Positions 33,593 through 45,484 of a stretch of DNA of 64,000 nt are shown piece after piece; the stretch's first letter is position 1, and each line of letters begins with the position of its first letter. A program made the translations under genes and the position numbers. Origin of the DNA: Phialocephala subalpina (Eukaryota; Ascomycota; Leotiomycetes; Helotiales; Mollisiaceae); assembly GCA_900073065.1 (NCBI GenBank), contig FJOG01000010.1, forward strand, positions 703,178 to 767,177. Reading direction: 5' to 3'. Under the pieces are notes generated by a model, which searched no databases, was not told the DNA's origin, and saw only the letters and a list, made by a program, of their open reading frames with translations.

Positions 33593-35432
33593 GTTGGCGT
33601 GGGGGTTTCGATGCCCCCGTAATTAGTTTTGTCTGAGAACCCTTAGCGAAATTTGTGACAAGTCTCGTTCATACATGTACGCAGGATGCGGTTCGCAGCA
33701 GTAGGACCGTTATTTGTGTGGAAGGAAGCGGAATGTCCATGTGTGATTGAGTATGATGTCCGAGTTGTTGAAGCTTGTACCTTCGAGTGGGCGTATATGC
33801 CGTCGGCAGATGCTGGCAGATGCTGGAACCTCCCAGTGCACCTCGAGACGATGTTTTCGAGTCTGATTCTAACAATGAGTGAGAGCTCTGGTTTCGCCAG
33901 ACTTCTGGGTACTCACGCCCTCCGCCAACGTGAAGGCAGCTTCATGGAGGGCCCCCTATAGAAAACTAGCGTTCAAGATGGCACTTCTGCCACTTGTTGG
34001 CGTCTCTGAAGCTCGTCCTCCATTTTCCCCAATGCTTGCTAGCGAGTCTTCTACAGTAGCAGGAGTACGTTGCTTCCCTCCTCGAATGCAGTGCGGGTCA
34101 ACATGCCCAACCAGCACTAGAGAATTAGCGGAAGTCCTAGTTATACGTTCTGAGATCCCTCGCTTTCCTCTCTTCTTCTTCTTCTTTTCTTCATAGTCTC
34201 GCAGCCCGAGACCTGGTCCACAGCTGAGGAACTCCAGAATCCCTCAGTCGCCTTGCGGGGACTGGGCCTTATTTTTGTTCGGCTGTCTTCGTATGGCATC
34301 TCCCTCTTTGGTTGTTTGCTAACGTCGCCGTAGGTGTACTAACAGCCACCATTCTTGTGATATAGTATTGATTGATAATTTTTAGAAACCCAACATTGGT
34401 GGTGGCACCAGTCAGTTGCACTTCGGTGCATTCTGAATTAACTACCACATTTTTTGTACCCAAAGGATGACTATGGTATTGCCCTATCTCTAGTTGCCGT
34501 CCGAAACACTTTTTTCATTGAGCTCTCGGCTTCTGCTGGGTCTTGAAGAAGAATGCTGTGCTGGCGATGCTTGGTGATGCTTCGTGGTGTCGTCGTGATG
34601 CTGCCAGCATGCTGTGACGCGTGGATGTGCCCCAACAAAAGTGTTGGCATTGATGTGAGATTGATATCAAGGTAGAATAGCGATCATCGTATCAAATGAA
34701 GCTGTCGTATAGCTGCTGGACGTTGTGGTGATGGTGTTCCGTGATGTCGCGAGTTGAGGTTGTAGGCAGCACAGCACAGCGTCGAGTACCGGCACGATGA
34801 GATCATGGACAGACTCCCACTGCTCAGGAATAGGCTTTGAAAAGTCCATGGAAACATTCGGGAACGGCCAAAGGCAGTGCAGCAAAGGAGTCGAGGTCAA
34901 ACATCTGGTCACAGTGTTCGGCATCGCGGTGTCGCAGGTTGCCATTTACTATACTACGTCTAGATCACCGAGAGCTATCTGACACGTGTGTGAGGATCCA
35001 TAGAATCATTCAACCTCGTTGCACCTTCGAATAGACATCGTCGTTGCGTGTGATGGTGGACGCCGGCAGAGAGCTCAGTGAAGAAGTATTTCTGCACCCC
35101 ACCTGCGGGAGGGTTTTGGCCAGAATACCTGACCGTGTATGAAGAAGAGAAGAATAAAATGGGATAATTCGAAGGGAAGAGGATGTTTTATAGCTGGGTG
35201 AGAGCCGGTGGTGACTCAGGGCTGATGGTACCATGGTAGCATTACGGGACGGACAAGATCACAGTAGCCAGTCAGAGATCACCGAATGATACACTTTGAT
35301 TTGACTGGTACTCTATTATGATCCAGTTCTATCTGTACCGTGGTCTCAAACCCTATCTCGTAGCCTTTCATCCCATCAGCTTGGTTCTTCCTGCCCCAAC
35401 GTGCTACCACGCTCGACGCTGGCAGGTGATGG
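33593..35432. other. 1.8-kb region without recognised gene, up to the assembly gap
   Basis: Contains a CT-rich tract at about 34165-34195 and GATGCTG/GTGATGCT-type repetition near 34550-34620. No coding region or RNA gene recognised. Confidence 0.4.
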
Positions 35433-36095
35433 NNNNNNNNNNNNNNNNNNNNNNNNNNNNNNNNNNNNNNNNNNNNNNNNNNNNNNNNNNNNNNNNNNNN
35501 NNNNNNNNNNNNNNNNNNNNNNNNNNNNNNNNNNNNNNNNNNNNNNNNNNNNNNNNNNNNNNNNNNNNNNNNNNNNNNNNNNNNNNNNNNNNNNNNNNNN
35601 NNNNNNNNNNNNNNNNNNNNNNNNNNNNNNNNNNNNNNNNNNNNNNNNNNNNNNNNNNNNNNNNNNNNNNNNNNNNNNNNNNNNNNNNNNNNNNNNNNNN
35701 NNNNNNNNNNNNNNNNNNNNNNNNNNNNNNNNNNNNNNNNNNNNNNNNNNNNNNNNNNNNNNNNNNNNNNNNNNNNNNNNNNNNNNNNNNNNNNNNNNNN
35801 NNNNNNNNNNNNNNNNNNNNNNNNNNNNNNNNNNNNNNNNNNNNNNNNNNNNNNNNNNNNNNNNNNNNNNNNNNNNNNNNNNNNNNNNNNNNNNNNNNNN
35901 NNNNNNNNNNNNNNNNNNNNNNNNNNNNNNNNNNNNNNNNNNNNNNNNNNNNNNNNNNNNNNNNNNNNNNNNNNNNNNNNNNNNNNNNNNNNNNNNNNNN
36001 NNNNNNNNNNNNNNNNNNNNNNNNNNNNNNNNNNNNNNNNNNNNNNNNNNNNNNNNNNNNNNNNNNNNNNNNNNNNNNNNNNNNNNNNNNNNNNN
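35433..36095. other. Assembly gap (663 N)
   Basis: Unsequenced. Long frames reported across it would be artefacts of the N run. Confidence 1.
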
Positions 36096-36953
36096 TACCA
36101 GGCGGAACGACTCGCAAGATTCAATTCATGCTTCAAGCATAGCATACAGCATCAAGATATGGCAGTGCACGCACGAGCTTTAATCGAGAGGCGGCGGGCA
36201 ATCTGACGCTATCCGTGGGCCTAGGGTCCCACGGACGAGCAGATTTGGACTAGAACACAGTTGGAATAGAATCAATTTTACAGAAACTTGAATTTTGATT
36301 CGACTACTACGTATGTATGATCTAGCGCTGTCTCTGGCATGATAACAACCCCTTCTTGTTGCCCAACCTCAGCTTCAGTCGCCCAGCTTCGTGCCCCAAC
36401 GGTGTACGATCCACCCATGAACACCGAGCTCTAGCTCCGTAGTGACCCGAGTACCAATCCTTCAATGATCCCAAATGCTTTGGAAATTCTAGATAAGAAG
36501 TTGGTGAGATCAAACACAGACAATGACCATCAATGGGCATTCCTAGCACACCGCCAGCATGGCCCAAGGCTGCCATGACCAATTATGGCAACCAAAAAGA
36601 CCTGGTCTGAACAAGGTTTAAACAGATGCTCAAATTCCAAAAGAATAGATAGAACAATAGAAGTACACACTTAGCTCGCCCTTCGTTGACATAGCAGGGA
36701 GGGAGGGTATCTGCAATGGTGGTCGGCCAGAACTGAACGTCGCGATCTTAACAGACCACAACCTAGCGCCCACGAGCGATGGATACTTTTTGAATACATA
36801 TGCCACAACGAATAGATGCTTAAATGTTTTGATATTGCTCCAAGAACGATGAGATTCAAAATTCGAACAAAATATGGTCCTGGGTCTTGACGAAATGGAA
36901 GTCCTCGAATTGGAGCAGCTTCAGGAGACAGCACACCATCACAGAGCGCAGCG
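36096..36953. other. No gene seen after the gap
   Basis: About 860 bp without a supported reading frame or RNA gene. Confidence 0.4.
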
Positions 36954-37596
36954 ATGTTCAATGTAGACCTTTCACTTATGAGAATAAAAGACATCGAGCA
37001 TCTTCGTCTCTATCGCAGTGTTTCATTTGCCGTCCGCTCTCCAAGATTCCGACGCGACGTCGTGATTAAGATCGATTCGCAGGCCAGAAGGGGGCGAGTG
37101 GTAGATATGCCAAGGAATAGCTTCATCATATCACTGTCACCGAGACCACATGCTTATGTTTCGATCATCGACTCTTTGACCTGTGAGTTACAGCATCTCC
37201 CCATGACGAGGGATGAGTTGTCGTTGGTGATAAAGGAATTTATGTGGAGATACCTATGTATTGATGCCTGAGGCTGTAACAATAGCGGTTGCGAGAGATA
37301 TCGACATGACTCTCAACAACGCGTCCTTTCGGAGGACTATGGATAAGATATTTCAAGGATCTGAAATTCAATCCCAACTTGACTACCCTAACTGTCAGCT
37401 TCATAGGTTCCACGACAATCGCATTGTGATATCACGTGGATATTTGGTGCCTGAGGCTGCAAAGGCTGCAAAAGCTGCAGGAAAAGTTCGCTTACTAGCG
37501 CCCACCACAGCAACATTCGAACATTTTGATCATCGAAAAGAGTTCACGACAACAACGGCATCCACCATCACGACAACAAGATGCCTACTCATCTGA
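36954..37596 (+). CDS. Doubtful two-exon hypothetical protein
   Basis: ATG at 36954. A strong GTGAGT donor at 37183 and an ATAG acceptor ending at 37285 join two open frames in phase, for 179 residues (RIKDIEHLRLYRSVSFAVRS in exon 1; DMTLNNASFRRTMDKIFQG in exon 2). An Ala/Lys run (AAKAAKAAG) follows. No family recognised. The end overlaps the first codons of RPL28 on the same strand and would occupy the ribosomal-protein promoter, which argues against the annotated C-terminus or the gene itself. Confidence 0.3.
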
Positions 37597-38387
37597 GCAA
37601 GACCCGCAAGCAGTACGTTCATCCTCTCCATCATCCGCAGAATTATATTCGAGCGCCCAAACCCCCGATTGTCGACCGCGCGCAGCGCCAAAGTTGATTA
37701 AGAGGAATATGGCTCGCGGCTGGGAAATACACACGAGCAAATTGAAAGACAAGGACACAAGCTAACAGTGTGTGAATATAGTCGCGGACACGTTTCCGCC
37801 GGTCACGGTCGTGTAGGAAAGCACCGCAAGCATCCCGGTGGTAGAGGTTTGGCTGGTGGACAACATCACCACCGAACAAATATGGACAAGTACCATCCGG
37901 GTTACTTTGGAAAGGTCGGAATGAGGTATTTCCACAAGCAGGGAAACCACTTCTGGAAGCCAGTTATCAACCTTGATAAGGTGCGTTTATACAATTTCTG
38001 TTCTGGGAGCGGTGGGGTAGACGGGCCATGAGGGTGTGGTCAAATTTTGCGATGGGGGATTCGACTGGCAGAAGGATACAGCGGCAACGAGGAGGATGTG
38101 GAGTGAATGATACGAATTATGGCTACACGATCGATACATAGAGTTATACTGACATTTCCCTCCCATAGCTCTGGTCCCTCGTCCCCGCCGAGAAGCGCGA
38201 CGAATACCTCTCCGGTAACAAGAAAGACACCGTCCCCGTCCTCGATCTCCTCCCACTCGGCTACTCAAAGGTTCTCGGCAAGGGCAGAATCCCCGAGGTC
38301 CCATTGGTTGTGCGCGCAAGATGGTTCAGCAAGGAGGCAGAGCGAAAGATCACAGAGGCTGGTGGTGTCGTTGAGCTGGTTGCATAG
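37581..38387 (+). CDS. RPL28: 60S ribosomal protein L28/L27a (uL15)
   Basis: Exons 37581-37612, 37782-37980 and 38169-38387 give 149 residues, exactly the usual fungal length. The N-terminus [10 protein letters not shown] is on the first 32-nt exon. The second exon carries [20 protein letters not shown] and the [18 protein letters not shown] core. The third carries [18 protein letters not shown] and ends in GGVVELVA. It is a structural protein of the large subunit. A very short first coding exon with introns near the start is common in fungal ribosomal-protein genes. Confidence 0.97.
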
Positions 38388-38721
38388 ATGGGCTGTTTTT
38401 TTGCGAAAGGGGAATGGATTGGGCTTTTCGAGCGATGATCAGCAAATTATGGCATGGCATCGGGTGTGGCTTCTCATTACGGCTATGGGAGTTCATATGA
38501 AATGAAAAGCACAAACTTCACAACCATATTTTGGTACGAGAGAAGGAGTGTGATGATGATGATTTTATTATGAGGTTCTGCGTTATGGTGGTATCGTAGC
38601 TGACAAGCAGAGAACCCGACATGATGCTATCAAGCAATGCGATGCTAATTATGTACATGAACGCCTTTTCTATGCTTCCCCCACCAACTCCAATTCAGCA
38701 ACGCCGCCATTCCATGGTATC
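38388..38721. other. Convergent 3' region between RPL28 and CDC7
   Basis: 334 bp of tail-to-tail space, presumably both 3' UTRs. No gene. Confidence 0.55.
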
Positions 38722-40182
38722 TTACAGCATGTGCATTTCGTCATCATCACAGTACACCTCTTCTTTCAAGAAATCATGCTCCAGAGCTTCCTTGGCACTG
38801 ATGCGCTTGTTTGGATCTAGTTCGAAGCATCGTTCTAGGAATCGTACAGCAAGCTTCTCCTCTGGTGTCAAAGGAATTTCTCTTCCGTCTTTGCCTCCGT
38901 CGTTCCGGCATGTTGACCAAAGGATGATCTTTTCCAACTGAAAACCTTTGTCTCCGATGGTGGGAATGTTGCTCTCGAAGACAGTGCCGTGCAGGAAAGC
39001 ACATTGCTTCATCCTCTTAATACCGAAGATTGTGGCAATCTCAATCATAGCCTCGACATCATCCGCTGAATTGAAGAACGGGAATCGTTTCGACATAATG
39101 GTCAATAGTATAACACCAGCTGACCAGATATCAATCTTCGTCGACTGCTCAGTACACTTAAATAGCACCTCTGGAGCACGGAAACCGCGAGTTCCAGCAC
39201 GGTTGGCTCGTCGTGATGGCCGAGAATCGTTCCTTGGATAGCCGTTCGCTGGTCCCATTTGTGCCGCCACACTATTCTGGAGACGCCGCCGACGTTCGTT
39301 GACTTGCTCCCCACACATGCATGGTTTCATGTCTGGACCTTCTTCTCGTTCAGCCAAACCAAAGTCTACCAGCACACCTCGTTTCTTGTCCGGCTCGTAG
39401 AGGAAGTTCGTAGGCTTGATGTCTCGGTGGATGATGCCTTTCGAGTGAACCGCCGCTAAGGCAGTGAAGAGTGAGCGGAAGAAGATTTGCATGTCCGGAA
39501 CAGTCATCTTTCTGAAGTATTCTCTGAAATCCGTATGTCTGAAATAAGGTAGCACCGCAACAACCTGGTCCGTATGTCTAAAGGCCGTGATGAGAGGACA
39601 AACTGAGTCGAACCCTCGGAGATCATTGAGTAGGTCCAGTTCGTTGAGAATTCGTGAAGGGCTGCTGGTGACATAGATCTTCTTGATCGCAACATACTTC
39701 GGACGTCGTCTTTGTTGCGCATATTCGTCCATAGCCGCCAATGCATCCATTCCCGTTCGTCGCTTCTTCAAGGGTGGTGATGCCCATTTGTTTTCCTTTT
39801 CCTCAATGTCCCAATCATTGTCGTAAACGTCGTACATCAGATCCTCGGCCTTGTACACTGTCGAGAAGGTACCTATCACGCGTTAGTGAATACAAAACAG
39901 ATTGGCGACACGTGAATTACCCTCCCCAATGCGATTGATAAGTCGAAAGCGGTCTCGTATGCCCTTGAAAGTCTCCTGGAATTTCTCCATATCCTCCGCT
40001 ACAGACGGATCAACAGCGCCTTCACTGTCGTCTGAGAAGTCCGAGTTCTGCGCATCATCTTCCTCCATCTCGGCTCTTGATTCGCCCATCTCCTCTTGCT
40101 CCTCGAGGGACTCGTCCGGATCCATCTCGTCGTGGTGGATTTCAAAAGGTACCTTCGCGTTCCGTAGGCGAATTGCTGCCAT
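38722..40182 (-). CDS. CDC7: Cdc7-type (Dbf4-dependent) protein kinase
   Basis: Exons 39921-40182 and 38722-39872 with a 48-bp intron give 470 residues. A very acidic N-terminus (residues 15-75) precedes the kinase fold. The glycine loop GEGTFSTVY (86-94) is split by the intron. Other landmarks are the catalytic Lys in VAIKK (151), HRDIKPTNF (236-244, catalytic Asp 238) and DFGLA (257-261). A long insert before the GTRGFRAPE activation segment is typical of Cdc7, which needs such inserts to bind Dbf4. The kinase phosphorylates Mcm2-7 to fire replication origins. It is divergent from CND1 across 311 bp. Confidence 0.95.
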
Positions 40183-40493
40183 ACTGAAGCTCGCAAGCTT
40201 CAACTATAGTCGCAAAGCAATAAAACCTACAAGACACAGGAAATCAGACTTCGGAGTGCCTCGCAATTGGTTGTTTAGTTTCAGGTACAGCCTGCAAGAA
40301 CAGCGCCGGTGGGGTGTCAACAGCCATTATCGGGCTTACCCGCTTTTGGACGCGATAAAAACAACGCGGTCTCCACGGGCGGCCGATGTCAACACAGGCC
40401 TTTGCGACGACCACCAGAATTTCATCCAAACAGCAACAATAATCTTGTTGATGCTGGACAATCGCCGACAACTATTGCGCCCATATCGCCGCC
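40183..40493. promoter_or_regulatory. Shared CDC7/CND1 promoter with two ACGCG cores
   Basis: 311 bp between the divergent start codons. ACGCG occurs at 40350-40354 and 40364-40368. This is the core of the MCB element bound by MBF at G1/S. Both flanking genes act in the chromosome cycle, so shared cell-cycle control is plausible but inferred. Confidence 0.5.
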
Positions 40494-43400
40494 ATGGATT
40501 CAATAGATTTTGATATCAACGATGCCCTCAAACATTACATGAGCGATCCCGCCACGATTGCTACACCGGAAGCCGATTCGAATCTTGTTGACTGCGAAAA
40601 TGACCCCGAATCGCTCACCAACTCACTTATAAACACTGTCCTGAACCCGATCGTCGACTCGGTGGCAGAGAATCCAGATGCGATCACAAGGAGCTCTAAT
40701 TTTGACTCCTTGCAGTTCCTGTTAAAGTGTGCCCCCATTTCCTTAGATCCTACTATATATCCTGCAAAACCAGATTCTGAGCTCTTCAAACTTTCTAGAT
40801 CCTCCTCCGTCCTACCTACACATGCCTTGAGCAAGATTTTCGACCTTGTCATCTCTGGTCTCTCGACGCAAGCCGACATCATCCACAACGATCTCGAGAG
40901 TGACGAGCAAGAACTTATCTCCCACCACAAACAGCTGCTGGAGGTCTTTGGGTTTCTCCTACAATGGACAATAGCAGCAGTCGAGACGAAAGCTGCAGAG
41001 AAGTCGACAACTGCACCTGCTGCACGAGGTAGAGGAAAGGCTGCCAAGTCGAAAACAGCTTCGAAGGACAAGGATGGCAACTGGGACTCGTCTGCACAAC
41101 TGCAGACTGCTCTGGACATCATGTGCAAGGTCCTCAAGTTGAAACTCTCGAAGATATTTTTGACCACTTCGGAACGAGATACATTCATCAGTCTCCTGAC
41201 TAGACCTGTATACATGGTTCTTGAGAGTGAGCAGAGAGTCAAGAATACTGCTATTCGGATGCACGCTTTCAAGGTCCTGTGTATAGCTGTGAAGCATCAT
41301 GGACATGGATATGGTATGGCAGGCGCTGTTTTCATCTGATCAAGGCTGACAAGACAATAGCTGCACAAATCTCGATTGTCCAAAACCTGACTTACTTCGA
41401 ACATCTTGCGGAGCCAATGGCCGAATTTCTGCATATTCTGTCAGAACAATACGACTACCCCCAACTGGCTGGTGAAATTATAACCGAGCTGAGCAACAAG
41501 GAATTCAACAGCAACGACACCAAGGGGCCAAAATCCGTTTCATCCTTCATTGTCAAGCTTTCGGAACTGGCTCCTCGTCTCATTATCAAGCAAATGACTA
41601 TGCTTGCCAAGCAGTTGGACAGCGAGTCGTATGCTTTGAGATGTGCTTTGATCGAAGTTTGTGGGAACTTGGTAGCCGATTTGAGCAAGCAAGAGGAGCG
41701 TGGTGATAACCACAAGTCACAGCTCAACGCATTCTTCGATGTTTTGGAGGAGCGGTTCCTCGACATCAATCCCTACTGCCGATGCAGAACAATTCAGGTC
41801 TACGTCAAGCTTTGCGAACTCGAGCAAAAGTTCCCTAAGCGGAGACAGAAGGCTGCCGAACTGGCTGCACGAAGTTTGGAGGACAAGAGCAGTAACGTTC
41901 GACGAAATGCTATCAAGCTCCTCGGAACACTCATCAAGACTCATCCTTTCAGTATCATGCATGGATCTCAACTGTCGCAGAAGGAATGGACCACTCGATT
42001 GGAAGCCGTGGACGCAGAGCTCAGCGCATTGAAACCTCCAGCGGATGCACCAGGAATGGATGGCAACGGCAAGACTGTGGACACTCAGCTTCTGGATGAT
42101 GCTACAGTCATGGAATCTGATTCACCTCAGAAGCCGATGACTGATGAGCAGAAGATTGCGGCAATCAAGAAGGCACAGGAGGAAGCTGCTACCTCGGAAG
42201 CCATCAACAAGTTGACTCTTACAAGACGATACTATGTTGAGGCATTGAAGTTCATCGAAGTCTTGCACGGCGCAACCACCACCATATGCCAGCTTTTGGG
42301 TTCCAAGAACAAGAGCGAAGTCATTGAGGCCATGGATTACTTCGAGATTGGTGATGCTTACAACATTGAGCAAAATAAGCTGGGTATTCGAAGAATGTTG
42401 CGACTTATCTGGACCAAAGGCAATAGCGACGAAGGCAAGGGTGTTCAAAACCATCTCATTGATGTCTACAAACGCCTTTTCTTCGAGGCTCCAGAATCCT
42501 ACTCTGCCAACGATGCCTCCAATTACATTGCCCGGAATATGATCAGTCTGACATTTGGTGCGACACCAGCTGAGCTGACATCTCTGGAGCAGCTGTTGAG
42601 CACCATGATGAACGCCAAACATATCTCCGACCTTGTCGTCTCAAAACTGTGGCAAGTCTATGGTGTCCAGAAGAGAGAGATCTCCAAGAGTCAACGCCGA
42701 GGTGCAATCATTGTGCTTGGTATGCTGGCAACTGCTAAGCCAGAGATTGTTGTTGGTGAGATGGAGACGATGCTTCGGATCGGTCTTGGTAGCCTTGGTC
42801 GGTCGGATCTGCAATTGGCAAAGTACACATGTATTGCCCTTCGCCGGATCAATCCTACCGGACGACAAGCTAAGGAGGCCAATGTTCCGGCCTCCAAGCT
42901 TCCCAATGATCATGCGGTCCTTTCGAAGTTGGCTGCAGTCATTGAGATCGAGTCTGACAACAAGGAATGGTATGGTGTTGCTGAGCAGGCGATCAGTGCA
43001 ATCTATACCCTTTCGAAGCACCCAGATACTCTTTGCTCTGAGATCCTGCGACGGAAGACGAAGCATGTGTTCCAGCAGCGAGTTGCCAAAACACCCGAGC
43101 CCGAGGAGCAGCCCGAAACGTCTCAACAGGCGTCGCCGTCACCGGAGCCAGCTGAGCCAGTGGAGCCTGAGCCTAAGGTCAAAGGATCGATTGCACTTTC
43201 ACAGCTTCTGTTCATTGTTGGCCATGTAGCCATCAAGCAGATTGTCCACCTCGAGCTTTGTGAGCTTGACTTCAAGAGAAGGAAAGCTGAAGCTGAAAAG
43301 AACAAGACTCCCGAGACTGCAGCGGACAAAGCCGCAAAAGAAGCAGCAGATGATCTCGATATGATTGGTGGTACAACTGAAGACGACTTCACCGAAGCCA

Positions 43401-44237
43401 TGACGCATATCCGAGAGCGCGAGCTTCTGTATGGCGAGAACTCATTGCTGGCGAACTTCGGTCCTTTGGTATCTGAGATCTGCTCAAACAACACGACCTA
43501 CCGAGATCGAAATCTTCAAGCTGCTGCGACTCTGTGCTTGGCCAAGCTCATGTGCGTAAGCTCGGAGTACTGCGAGGCCAACCTACCTCTGCTTATCACC
43601 ATTCTCGAACGTTCGAAGGATCCGATTACTCGATCCAATGTTGTCATTGCGCTTGGTGATATGGCGGTCTGCTTCAATCATCTCATCGACGAGAACACCG
43701 ACTTCCTCTACCGCCGCCTCAATGACAAAGACGCAAGCGTGAAGCGAACTTGCTTGATGACTCTCACCTTCCTGATCTTGGCAGGTCAAGTCAAGGTCAA
43801 GGGACAATTGGGAGAGATGGCCAAGTGTCTTGAAGATGAAGACAAAAGAATCGCAGATATGAGCCGCATGTTCTTCACTGAGTTGAGCACAAAGGATAAC
43901 GCGGTATACAACCACTTTGTTGATATGTTTAGTTTGTTGAGTGCTGAGAAGGATTTGGAGGAAGATTCGCTAAAGCGGATCATTAAGTTCTTGGCGGGCT
44001 TCATTGAGAAGGTTAGCATATTGTCCGTCACTCCCACACTGTATTCAATTCTAATCTTCAAATTAGGACAAACATGCCAAGCAACTGGCAGACAAACTTG
44101 CCGCCAGACTCGCCAGGTGCGAGACCGAGAGACAATGGAACGATGTTGCGTACGCTCTCAGTCTACTTCAACACAAGAACGAGGAGATCACGAAGTTGGT
44201 TTCTGGTGGCTTCAGAGTTATCCAAGCGAACGCGTAA
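40494..44237 (+). CDS. CND1: Condensin complex subunit 1 (Cnd1/Ycs4/CAP-D2)
   Basis: Exons 40494-41313, 41361-44011 and 44067-44237 give 1213 residues, a normal length. The N-terminal HEAT region (DSLQFLLKCAPISLDP, AFKVLCIAVKHHGHGYG) continues after a 47-bp intron (AAQISIVQNLTYFEHLAEPM). The conserved central and C-terminal HEAT repeats include YCRCRTIQVYVKLCE, DKSSNVRRNAIKLLGTLI, DRNLQAAATLCLAKLMCVSS, RSNVVIALGDMAVCFNHLID and the end DVAYALSLLQHKNEEI. It is the non-SMC HEAT subunit of condensin, needed for mitotic chromosome compaction. A Lys/Ala-rich loop lies near residue 180. Confidence 0.95.
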
Positions 44238-44545
44238 ACGTAGTTGGGCTGGCTGTATGATGTATATGCATGTAATGCGGGATGCGGAGTTGGTGGAGAC
44301 TTTCTTTGTGCAAACGGCAAGGCAAGGAAGTCGGGCATGGTTGGGTGTTGGCGTTTTGTTGTTTGTTTGTTTGAAGTTTATGGTTACGTTTTACGTGTAA
44401 TGAATCAAGCGAACGAATTTTAAGATCACCTTCAAAAAGAATGCCTTCGAGTATGATTCAAATAGGATGGAATTAAAAAAGTTATTGGAGCTCATTGGCG
44501 AGTAAAGCAAGTACTCCCCAAAAGGAAGCGAGGAAGAGGGAAAGC

Positions 44546-44551
44546 AAAAAA
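44546..44551 (-). terminator. RNA polymerase III T-run
   Basis: Six T on the minus strand a few bases after the tRNA 3' end, as expected for Pol III termination. Confidence 0.7.
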
Positions 44552-44556
44552 TTGTA

Positions 44557-44656
44557 TACCACCTGCGAGGATCGAACTCGCGATCTTCTCTGCTCTTGAT
44601 TCTGTTATATAAACAGATCTTGTGAGAGAGACGTCTTACCACTAGACCAAGGAGGC
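44557..44656 (-). tRNA. tRNA-Val(CAC) with a 28-nt intron
   Basis: Read from 44656 downward. The acceptor GCCTCCT pairs with AGGTGGT (with a G-T at 1:72 and a T-T at 4:69). A box TGGTCTAGTGG, D stem GTCT/AGAC, anticodon stem TCTCT/AGAGA, loop CTCACA + C with anticodon CAC after T33. T arm GCGAG-TTCGATC-CTCGC contains the B box. The intron follows position 37 as usual and folds into a hairpin (CTGTT...AACAG). Reading the anticodon as CTC (Glu) would break both the D stem and the anticodon stem, so Val is preferred. The T-T mismatch leaves some doubt about full function. Confidence 0.75.
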
Positions 44657-45484
44657 TATGTGTGATTTGTTTTGGGGAATTTTCTATTTAAATCTATACA
44701 GGTCGCGAGGGAAAGGCGCGTTTGAGGTGGTGGCTTCCATTTTGGGATGAAATGGGTGCTAAGCGAGGTCTAGGCCGAGCCAGCTTGGAGAGCAGTATGA
44801 CTGTGATGACCTATTTCCATTATGGATATCACAGAAGATAGAGCAACGTGGAGTCTGGATGTTAAAAGATACCAAATAATTTGAAGTCTTTAAGCCCGTA
44901 AATAGCGCCGGCTACCTCTCCGAAATCTGCAAACGAAACCCCTCAGTGCCTCAACTTCTTGACTTTGCAAAAACCAACGCCGGATCTCAACACAATCTCC
45001 CAATGAACATTAAACACCCAAGCCTGAAACTAAGGAAACCTGACATCACAGGCGAGGGAATCGTGTGGTTGGCTACTGGAGGATATTGTCGCCCATGGCT
45101 CCTAGCAAAGGCGTCAACATCTCTTCACTTACACAGCCTTTTTTGGAAAGTGAGAGATACAGACAGTGAGAGAAGTCGAGTTGGTAGGGGATACAACTTA
45201 ATCGAGACATGCCAAATGAACTCTACAAGATTCCAACGAAGGTCGCTCTGCCGTGCTTGCCTCACACGAGAGAGCAACAGCAACCATCCACTTCAACCAA
45301 AACGTGAAACCGAAGTCCTAGCGCACAACGGGACTCTCCCCATTCATCCTCCCCAGGACAGCAACAAGCGATGAGACATAACCCCACCCTACAAAACAAC
45401 ATAATCCTAAGTATCCGTAGACTGCTTCTTGCTCCTACACCATATCTCAACATATTGGCCCACTGCCCATCACACATCACAGAA
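44657..45484. other. No supported gene
   Basis: About 830 bp. A plus frame at 44946-45374 has no recognised domain. Confidence 0.4.

Noticed and set aside
35279..36145. Long frames across the N run on both strands
   Set aside because: They consist of unknown residues and exist only because the gap has no stop codons.
44557..44656. Assigning the tRNA as Glu(CTC)
   Set aside because: That reading breaks the D stem and anticodon stem pairing, while Val(CAC) gives perfect TCTCT/AGAGA pairing.
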